Positions 58,491 through 64,000 of a DNA stretch of 64,000 bases are shown piece after piece (the stretch's first letter is position 1; each line of letters begins with the position of its first letter). A program made the translations under genes and the position numbers. Source of the DNA: Microbacterium ulmi (GTDB lineage: Bacteria; Actinomycetota; Actinomycetes; Actinomycetales; Microbacteriaceae); the NCBI RefSeq assembly GCF_011759705.1, contig NZ_JAAOZF010000001.1:1485152-1549151 (forward strand). Reading direction: 5' to 3'. Below the pieces are notes generated by a model. That model ran no database searches. It worked only from the letters and a program-made list of their open reading frames with translations, and was not told where the DNA came from.

Positions 58491-59069
58491 TCACGCCGCG
58501 TCGGAGTCCGTCGCCGTCCGCGGGACCGCGGGCGCGGGTCTGCGTGCGAGCCGCGCGACCCCCGCGGCACGAAGGCGACCCGCGACGAGGATGCCGAGCC
58601 ACGTCCCGAAGAGGCAGCTCGCGATGGTGAGGGCGACGAACCCGATCCCGGCGCCGAGCGGCATCGTCCACAGGTCGAACGACTCCGCCGCCGCGAACGG
58701 GTACACGATCCCCACGACGAGCGCTCCCGCGTAGTGCAGCCCGGTCGACCACCGTCGGTAGAGCGTCACGAGGAACGGCAGCTCGGGGAAGAACGACCAC
58801 CACAGCGTCGTCGCGATCGCGCCGACCGTGAAGAACGGCGCGAGCACGAGCCCCGAGATGAGGCCGACCAGCAGGCCCGCGAAGGGGCGCTGGATGAGGC
58901 GCAGGGCGACGACGGCGGGGACGACCCACAGCCCCGCGACGGCGACCGAGACGAACGGCACCGTGACGAACAGGACGGAGGAGACCCACCACGTGCCGAT
59001 GAGCAGGATGCCGCCTGCGACGCCGATCGCGGCGCACGTGAGCAGGTACGCCGTCGTGACCCGGCTCAC
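58491..59069 (-). CDS. ECF transporter S component, YkoE-like (copy 2)
   Basis: A 192-residue membrane protein with five or six helices. It begins VTTAYLLTCAAIGVAGG and has AGLWVVPAVVALRLIQRPFAGLLVGLISGLVLAPF followed by an FFPELPFLVTLYRRW segment, a YkoE (PF09819) type of substrate-binding S component. GTG 59069 overlaps the SIP stop (GTGA), so it is the last gene of the ECF operon. It shares the LLTCAAIGVA start with the S component at 62864-63415, making them paralogues flanking the same A/T genes. Confidence 0.82.
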   Translation of the reverse strand: MSRVTTAYLLTCAAIGVAGGILLIGTWWVSSVLFVTVPFVSVAVAGLWVVPAVVALRLIQRPFAGLLVGLISGLVLAPFFTVGAIATTLWWSFFPELPFLVTLYRRWSTGLHYAGALVVGIVYPFAAAESFDLWTMPLGAGIGFVALTIASCLFGTWLGILVAGRLRAAGVARLARRPAPAVPRTATDSDAA

Positions 59070-59947
59070 GGGTGCGTCTCCGCTCCCGCGAGCTGCGACT
59101 TCGGCGTGGGGGATGCCGCGCCGACGCGCCAGTATCCGCAGAAGCTGATGCGGTCCTTGTCGACGCCGCGGCGGACCAGGTGCCGGCGCGCGGACGTGGG
59201 CAGCGCCTGCTCGCCGACGACGTATGCGTGGAAGGGGGATGGCGGGAGCTCGGCATCCGTCAGCGACTCGAGGCGTGCGAGCGCGAGCGTGCCGGGCTTG
59301 CCGTCGTGCGAGCGGACGATCCACTCGACCTCGACGCCCGCGGGGGCGTCGAACGACAGGGCGTCCTCGAGCGAGGGCACCTCGATGATCGCCCGGCCCG
59401 TCGCCGATGCCGGGAGGGTCGCGCAGATCGAGGCGATCGCGGGAAGGCCGGTCTCGTCCGCGACGAGCAGCACGCTCTCCGTGCCGCGCTCGGGGTTGAA
59501 TGCGAGGCCCTCGTCGATGATGACGACGCTCTCGCCCGGCTCGCACGTCTCGGCCCAGCGAGACGCGGGCCCGGCGGTGCCGTCGGCGGCGGAGCCGTGC
59601 AGCACGAAGTCGACGTCGAGCTCGGCATCCCGGCTCGCCGTGGCGGCACGGAATGCGCGCACCGAGTAGTTGCGCATGACCGGACGCACGCCGTCGGGGA
59701 TCCGCAGGTACGTGAGGTAGCCGAACAGCTTGTTGGCCTTCGCGGGGACGCGCTCGAGCCCTTCGTCGCCGCCGAGCGGCAGGAAGATGCGGAACCACTG
59801 GTCGTACCCCATGTGGCGGAAGCGGTCGATCTCGCCGCCGCCCAGCGTGATGCGCATCCAGTGCGGAGACAGACGCTCGGTGCGCTGCACGGTGAGGTGC
59901 AGCAGGTCCTGCGTCTCGGGCTTGACGAGCCGGCTCGCGATGGCCAT
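59066..59947 (-). CDS. Siderophore-interacting protein (SIP, ViuB-type ferric reductase)
   Basis: A 293-residue cytoplasmic flavoprotein. FAD-binding RNYSVRAF (RxYSxR) at about residue 92, FVLHG, and the pyridine-nucleotide block LLVADETGLPAIASICATLP match siderophore-interacting proteins, which reduce ferric siderophores to free iron inside the cell. It overlaps the S-component gene and follows the T-component gene by 36 nt, downstream of two iron boxes. GAGAGGA lies 6 nt before the ATG. Confidence 0.92.
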   Translation of the reverse strand: MAIASRLVKPETQDLLHLTVQRTERLSPHWMRITLGGGEIDRFRHMGYDQWFRIFLPLGGDEGLERVPAKANKLFGYLTYLRIPDGVRPVMRNYSVRAFRAATASRDAELDVDFVLHGSAADGTAGPASRWAETCEPGESVVIIDEGLAFNPERGTESVLLVADETGLPAIASICATLPASATGRAIIEVPSLEDALSFDAPAGVEVEWIVRSHDGKPGTLALARLESLTDAELPPSPFHAYVVGEQALPTSARRHLVRRGVDKDRISFCGYWRVGAASPTPKSQLAGAETHP

Positions 59948-59983
59948 GTCAGTCCTCTCGGGTCGAGTGGGGGATGCCGCGGC

Positions 59984-60829
59984 TCATGCCGCGCCCCACG
60001 GGAAGAAGGTCCAGAAGATCGCGGCCGACGCCGCCCAGAACAGCACCACGAAGACGGCGTCGCGCGCGCGCCACGGCACGAGGTGGCGCTCGGTGCGGTC
60101 GGGGTGCGCGCCGAAGGCGCGGGCATCCATCGCGAGGGCGACCCGCTCGGCGTGCCGGATCGCGCCCGCCAGGAGGGGGACGATGTAGCCCGCCCAGCGC
60201 GCTGCCGCCGCGAACGGGCCGCGCCCGCCGTGCGCGCCGCGGACGCGGTGCGCTTGCCGGATGACCTCGAGCTCGTGGCCGAACCGCGGCACGAACCGGA
60301 ACGCCGCGAGCGCCGTGTAGCCGATGCGGTACGGCACGCGCAGCTGCTGCACCATCGCGCGCACGAGGTCGGGGCCGGTCGTCGACAGCCCCGCGATGAG
60401 GGCGAGGGAGAGGATCGCGGCGAGCCGCAGCGCCGTCGAGAAGCCGATCGCGAAGGCTCCGCTGTACATCGTCCACGCGCCGAACCGCCAGACGACGGCT
60501 GTGCCGTCGACGAGCGCGGCATCCGTCCAGAGTGAGAAGCCGATGCCGATGAGGGCGACGGCCCCAGGGATGGCACCGACGAGGATGCCCGCCGTGCGGG
60601 CCGTGAACCGCACTCCGACGAGCACGAGGACGTACGCGAGAGCGAGGAACGCGAGCGGGGTCGCGACATCCCGCACGAAGACGAGGAGCACCATCGCGGG
60701 AGCCGGGGCGAGGAACTTCGCGAGGGGATTGAGGCCGTACAGGAACCGCACGGGATGCGCGGGCGTCTGCGTCGCATACGGGTCGACGGATGCCGCGCCG
60801 TGCGCGCCGGCGGTGATGGCGCCGGTCAC
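59984..60829 (-). CDS. ECF transporter T component
   Basis: A 281-residue membrane protein with about five helices in the CbiQ/EcfT fold. Motifs typical of T components are PLAKFLAPAPAM, ALAAFRFVPRF and RHAERVALAMDARAFGAHP (the second Ala-Arg-X coupling motif). GTG 60829 overlaps the stop of the double-ATPase gene (GTGA). It couples ATP hydrolysis to the substrate-binding S subunits. Confidence 0.9.
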   Translation of the reverse strand: MTGAITAGAHGAASVDPYATQTPAHPVRFLYGLNPLAKFLAPAPAMVLLVFVRDVATPLAFLALAYVLVLVGVRFTARTAGILVGAIPGAVALIGIGFSLWTDAALVDGTAVVWRFGAWTMYSGAFAIGFSTALRLAAILSLALIAGLSTTGPDLVRAMVQQLRVPYRIGYTALAAFRFVPRFGHELEVIRQAHRVRGAHGGRGPFAAAARWAGYIVPLLAGAIRHAERVALAMDARAFGAHPDRTERHLVPWRARDAVFVVLFWAASAAIFWTFFPWGAA

Positions 60830-62787
60830 GACCCGGCCTCCGGCGCATGCGCTCCGGCGTCCGAGGCATCCAGACGTCGCAGAATCGCGCCACGCTCGCA
60901 CGGTTCTGCGCGTTCAGTGCGGAGTTCGCGCGAACCTGCGAGCTCTGCGAGGGCGGGAGCGAGGGTGGGAGCGGGGGCGGGGGCCGGGGGCAGGTCGGCG
61001 AGGCGGGCCACCCGTGCGAGCTCAGGATGCCGGGCCAGGCCCCGCAGGGCGCGGCGCAGGGGCGGGAGGCGGAGCCCCGCCCCCTCGATGAGGGCGCCAT
61101 CCGCGAAGACGTCGGCGGTCGGTCCCTCGGCCACGACCCGCCCGTCGCTGAGGACGACCGTGCGGTGGGCGTACTCCGTCACGAGCTGCATGTCGTGGGT
61201 CACGACGAGGATCGTGGTGCCCTCCCGATTGAGCTCCTGCAGGAGGCCGAGCAGCTCGTCGGCTCGTGCGCGGTCCTGACCGAACGTCGGCTCGTCGAGC
61301 GCGAGCACGGGGGCGCCGGCGACGAGGGCCGTCCCGACCGAGAGGCGGCGCTTCTGCCCGCCCGAGAGGAGGAACGGGTGGGTCTGCGCCTTCTCGGCGA
61401 GCCCGAACCGCTCGAGGAGGGCCTCCGTGCGAGCGCGGACCTCGTCGTCGGGAAGGTGCTGCAGCCGCAGCCCGTGCGCGATCTCGTCGAAGACGGTGTG
61501 CGCGATGAACTGGTGCTCGGGGTTCTGGAAGACGAACCCGATGCGCGACGACAGCCGCCGCGAGTCTGCGCGCCCGACGTCGAGGTCTCCGATGCGGACG
61601 CTCCCGCGGGGCGGCGGCACGACCCCCGCGATCGCCTGGAGCAGGCTCGTCTTGCCCGCGCCGTTCGCGCCGACGATCGCGACGAACTCGCCCGCCCGCA
61701 CGTCGAGGTCGACGCCGTGCAGCACGTCGGTGCGGCCGCGGCGGAGAGTGAGGTCGCGCACGGAGATGAGGGGGGCGGATGCCGCGGCATCCGTCGCCGC
61801 CCTCACGGACTCCGCAGAATCGTGTGAGCTTCGCAGCTCTTCGTGCGAGTCCTGCGAGGACCGTGCGATTCTGCGAACCTCGGGACCGGGCGCCGCCTCC
61901 AGCGCCGCGCTCAGCTCGGCCGGCGTCAGGGGGAGCGGGTCGAGCCCGTACCCTGCGGCGCGCAGCCGCAGCGCCGCGAGCGTCGAGATCGGCAGCCACA
62001 CCCCCATCTCGTGCAGCTCCTCGGCGCGATGCCGCAGCACGGCGTCGACCGATCCGTCGGCGACGAGCCGCCCCGCCGCGTCGAGCACGACGACGCGGTC
62101 GACGAACCCGACGGCGGCATCGAGGTTGTGCTCCACGAGCAGGATCGCCCGGTCGCGCTCCGCGACGAGCTCGGCGAGTGCCGCGTACACCTCCTCGATC
62201 CCCTGCGGATCGAGGTTCGCGGTCGGCTCGTCGAGCACGAGCAGCGGCGACCCCATCGCGAGCGCGCACGCGATCGCGAGGCGCTGGCGTCCGCCGCCCG
62301 AGAGACGGTCCGGGTTCTCGCCGCGACGCTCCCAGAGCCCGACGCGGCGGAGCGCCCCCTCCGCACGGGCGAGGACGTCGGCCACCGGCATCCGGAGGTT
62401 CTCGGGTCCGAACGCGACCTCGTCGAGCAGCGTCCCCGTGACGAGCTGCGCGTCGGGGTCCTGGAAGACCATCGCGACGCGCGTGCTCAGCTCCGACACG
62501 GGGGTGACGGATGCCGCGAGCCCGCCGATCTCGACGGTCCCCGTCACGGTCGCGGACACGGCGTGCGGGATGAGCCCGTTGAGCGCGAGGGTCAGCGTCG
62601 ACTTCCCCGATCCGCTCGGGCCGAGCAGGAGCACGACCTCGCCCGCCGAGACGTCGAACGACACGGAGGCGGGGGTGGCGGCATCCTCGCCCTCGTGCGT
62701 GATCGCGAGCCCGCGCACCCGCAGAAGGGGCGCGCCGGCGCCGTCCGCCGTCGGCGCGGCGGAAGCATCGCGCGCGGGAGCGGTCAC
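60826..62787 (-). CDS. ECF transporter fused double ATPase (YkoD-like)
   Basis: A 653-residue protein with two ABC ATPase domains. Domain 1 has Walker A GPSGSGKSTL, signature LSGGGRQRLAIA and Walker B LLVLDEPTANLDP. Domain 2 has GANGAGKTSL, LSGGQKRRLSVG and VLALDEPTFGQD. Fusion of the two A components is typical of YkoD. The inter-domain linker (about 305-345) and the C-terminal 45 residues each contain a DNA palindrome. GAGGGAAGAACC precedes GTG 62787. Two DtxR-like boxes lie 18-56 nt upstream. Confidence 0.92.
   Translation of the reverse strand: MTAPARDASAAPTADGAGAPLLRVRGLAITHEGEDAATPASVSFDVSAGEVVLLLGPSGSGKSTLTLALNGLIPHAVSATVTGTVEIGGLAASVTPVSELSTRVAMVFQDPDAQLVTGTLLDEVAFGPENLRMPVADVLARAEGALRRVGLWERRGENPDRLSGGGRQRLAIACALAMGSPLLVLDEPTANLDPQGIEEVYAALAELVAERDRAILLVEHNLDAAVGFVDRVVVLDAAGRLVADGSVDAVLRHRAEELHEMGVWLPISTLAALRLRAAGYGLDPLPLTPAELSAALEAAPGPEVRRIARSSQDSHEELRSSHDSAESVRAATDAAASAPLISVRDLTLRRGRTDVLHGVDLDVRAGEFVAIVGANGAGKTSLLQAIAGVVPPPRGSVRIGDLDVGRADSRRLSSRIGFVFQNPEHQFIAHTVFDEIAHGLRLQHLPDDEVRARTEALLERFGLAEKAQTHPFLLSGGQKRRLSVGTALVAGAPVLALDEPTFGQDRARADELLGLLQELNREGTTILVVTHDMQLVTEYAHRTVVLSDGRVVAEGPTADVFADGALIEGAGLRLPPLRRALRGLARHPELARVARLADLPPAPAPAPTLAPALAELAGSRELRTERAEPCERGAILRRLDASDAGAHAPEAGS
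60876..60908. repeat. Palindromic element in the 3' end of the double-ATPase gene
   Basis: CGCAGAATCG pairs with CGGTTCTGCG (9 of 10) around 13 nt. The same CGCAGAATCG arm recurs at 61813, and a 12-bp perfect palindrome GTTCGCGCGAAC follows at 60922-60933. Confidence 0.6.
61813..61875. repeat. Palindromic element in the linker of the double-ATPase gene
   Basis: CGCAGAATCG (61813-61822) is matched perfectly by CGATTCTGCG (61866-61875). The element encodes the Ser/Asp-rich inter-domain linker, where an insertion would be tolerated. Confidence 0.6.
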
Positions 62788-62804
62788 GGTTCTTCCCTCG
62801 GGGG

Positions 62805-62823
62805 TTAGCTGAGTCTCCCCTAA
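62805..62823. promoter_or_regulatory. DtxR/IdeR-like iron box 1 (ECF operon)
   Basis: TTAGCTGAGTCTCCCCTAA matches 14 of 19 positions of the DtxR consensus, with both outer TTAG/CTAA ends intact. It lies 18 nt before the double-ATPase start codon. Confidence 0.75.
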
Positions 62824-62824
62824 C

Positions 62825-62843
62825 TTAGCCGAGCCTTACCGAC
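62825..62843. promoter_or_regulatory. DtxR/IdeR-like iron box 2 (ECF operon)
   Basis: TTAGCCGAGCCTTACCGAC matches 13 of 19 positions and starts 20 nt from box 1. Two DtxR dimers could bind side by side and cover the promoter of the ATPase-T-SIP-S2 operon. Confidence 0.65.
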
Positions 62844-62863
62844 CGCGGTGACGGTCCGCGCGA

Positions 62864-63415
62864 TCAGGCGCCGACGCGGCGGGCGACACCCGCGCGCCGG
62901 AGAGCCGCGCCGACCGCGAGGGCGATCGCCGTCCAGAGGACGGGACCGAGCACCGCCAGCACGAGGTAGGCGACCTGGGCCCAGAGCGGCAGTGCAGAGA
63001 GGTGAGCCGCGAACGCGACGACGACCGCCACGACGACGCCGATCACGACCGCCGAGATGAAGAACCGCCACGTCTGCCACACGCGGTAGCGCGTGAGCGC
63101 CGCGACGAGCTCCTGGATGCCGCCAAACAGGATCGCCGTCCCCAGGAACCGGCCCGCCCACCACGGCGCCATCGCGCTCGCGACGAGCGCGGCGAGCACG
63201 TGCGTGAGCAGGGCGACCCACGGCAGGCGCAGGACCTCCTGCGCGATGATGCCCGGGATGACGTGGACGCCGAGCACGAACCCGTAGACCACCGCGAACC
63301 CGGCGATGACCGCGGGGGTGATCCAGCCGGCGACGCCTCCGAGCAGCCCCGTGGCGACGCCGATCGCGGCGCACGTCAGCAGGACGCGGGTCGAGAGGGC
63401 GGTCGGGCGGGCCAC
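62864..63415 (-). CDS. ECF transporter S component, YkoE-like (copy 1)
   Basis: A 183-residue membrane protein with six helices. LLTCAAIGVATGLLGG, FAVVYGFVLGVHVIPGIIAQEVLRLPWVALLTHVLAALVASAMAP and GGIQELVAALTRYRVWQTW match YkoE (PF09819) S components. It lies directly upstream of the double ATPase on the same strand, but the iron boxes lie between them, so it may be expressed from its own promoter: TAGGCT (63427-63422) is 6 nt before GTG 63415. The presence of two S components for one A/T module suggests two related substrates. Confidence 0.85.
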   Translation of the reverse strand: MARPTALSTRVLLTCAAIGVATGLLGGVAGWITPAVIAGFAVVYGFVLGVHVIPGIIAQEVLRLPWVALLTHVLAALVASAMAPWWAGRFLGTAILFGGIQELVAALTRYRVWQTWRFFISAVVIGVVVAVVVAFAAHLSALPLWAQVAYLVLAVLGPVLWTAIALAVGAALRRAGVARRVGA

Positions 63416-63429
63416 GCGTTCAGCCTAGT

Positions 63430-63457
63430 GCGGGCGGATGCCGCGGCATCCGCCCGC
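63430..63457. terminator. Perfect 28-nt palindrome after the pirin gene
   Basis: Two 13-nt arms (GCGGGCGGATGCC and GGCATCCGCCCGC) meet at a GC centre. On the minus strand it is a likely terminator for the pirin gene and borders the S-component promoter. The arms again contain GGATGCC/GGCATCC. Confidence 0.65.
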
Positions 63458-63589
63458 GCGACACGACAGAAGGCTTCACCGCGCTCGGCGCGGTCGGCGT
63501 GGTGCGCGGCCGTTGCCGCCGTCCGCTCGCCGCACCGGCGCGGCCGCGGAGCCGGCACCACGAGGACCGCCGCGCGGGCCGTAGGGCCT

Positions 63590-64000
63590 CTAGGTCCGGC
63601 GGCACCTCTGCGTGAGCCGGACACCGGGAAGCGGCGGGGCCGGGATGCGCACGTCGCCGTGTCCCGCGACGCGGCCGAAGCGGGCCGAGCCCGTCTCCCA
63701 CTCCTCGCGGGCCTCCGCGATCTCGTCGTGCGTGCGACCGACGAAGTTCCACCACATGACGAGGTCGTCCTCGAACGGCTCGCCGCCGAGCAGGAAGACC
63801 GTAGCGCCGTCCGCCGACGAGACCTCGATGTGTGTGCGCCGTGCTCCGAGGTACAGCAGGTGCTGCGGCGACAGCGAGAGCGATGCCGCGTCGCCCTCCG
63901 TGTCGACATCGAGCGATCCGTCGACGCCGACGAGGGCGTACTCCCACTCGGGCTGCAGCGGAAGACGGACCCGGCCGCCGCCGGGCACGCGCACCTCGGC
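63590..64000 (-). CDS. Pirin family protein (C-terminal part)
   Basis: 137 codons visible; the gene runs off the window's right edge and the N-terminal cupin half is not seen. The C-terminal cupin half has LPLQPEWEYALVGVDGSLDV, HLLYLGARRTHIEVSSADGATVFLLGGEPFEDDLVMWWNFVGRTHDEIAEAREEWE, typical of pirins. Pirins are iron-binding dioxygenase-like or regulatory proteins. About 130 nt of non-coding DNA separate its stop from the 28-nt palindrome. Confidence 0.9.
   Translation of the reverse strand, partial: AEVRVPGGGRVRLPLQPEWEYALVGVDGSLDVDTEGDAASLSLSPQHLLYLGARRTHIEVSSADGATVFLLGGEPFEDDLVMWWNFVGRTHDEIAEAREEWETGSARFGRVAGHGDVRIPAPPLPGVRLTQRCRRT

Noticed and set aside
62788..62863. TPP or other riboswitch before the YkoE/YkoD-like ECF genes
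   Set aside because: The gap to the upstream gene is only 76 nt and is filled by the two DtxR-like boxes; no THI-box pattern is present.
1..64000. tRNA, rRNA, IS elements, prophage or integrase genes
   Set aside because: Reading the window showed no tRNA or rRNA pattern, no transposase or integrase, and no terminal inverted repeats with target duplications.

Overview
This 64-kb window comes from a high-GC Gram-positive actinobacterium, most likely a Microbacterium or close Microbacteriaceae relative. The evidence is the very GC-rich third codon positions, the DUF3073, PGPGW and bacterial-SCP proteins, Rv2578c-type radical SAM protein, HtaA heme proteins, DtxR-type iron boxes, and the recurrent motif GGATGCCGC/GCGGCATCC typical of this family. 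No rRNA, tRNA, IS element, prophage or CRISPR array was seen. The region reads as ordinary chromosome with a few accessory patches.

Layout. 0-5 kb: plant-polysaccharide genes (tail of a probable sugar ABC permease, GH1 beta-glucosidase, LacI regulator, SDR, secreted GH11 xylanase with two cellulose-binding-type modules). 5-11 kb: a VOC dioxygenase-like protein, an NCS2 uracil/xanthine permease, a flavin oxidoreductase and a two-gene ABC exporter. 11-16 kb: purC, a PadR/MFS drug-efflux pair, purD and an SCP-like protein. 16-24 kb: a cell-surface heme acquisition locus. A secreted HtaA protein with a possible WxL-like tail and a DUF916 partner are divergent from hmuTUV and two further membrane-anchored surface proteins, and two DtxR-like boxes lie between the divergent arms. 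24-30 kb: two hypotheticals, an esterase, a SigJ-like ECF sigma factor, purM-purF and a DJ-1/PfpI protein. 30-38 kb: a dense set of regulators (IclR, TetR, PadR, MerR), most with recognisable operators, plus a universal stress protein, a cupin, a DUF4097 protein and small envelope/nucleoid proteins. 38-46 kb: a fluoride-channel pair, a TetR/RND exporter, an amino-acid permease and an ABM protein. 46-55 kb: a DEAD-box RNA helicase with an Arg-rich repeat tail, a glycosyltransferase, an intein-split radical SAM protein, a VanY-like peptidase and an acyl-CoA dehydrogenase. 55-57 kb: two unusual GC-rich tandem-repeat blocks around a GNAT gene. 57-64 kb: an LCP cell-wall ligase, then an ECF-type importer (two YkoE-like S components, fused double ATPase, T component) together with a siderophore-interacting reductase and tandem DtxR-like boxes, and finally the end of a pirin gene.

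How the genes fit together. Two separate loci (heme at 15.9-24.0 kb, ECF/SIP at 58.5-63.4 kb) carry DtxR-like boxes and look like parts of one iron-starvation response. Most local regulators sit beside their targets and have palindromes at the expected promoter positions. At least 16 genes have a TANNNT-like -10 hexamer only 6-7 nt before the start codon, implying that leaderless transcription is common here; this also fixed several start codons (for example purC, purD, purM).
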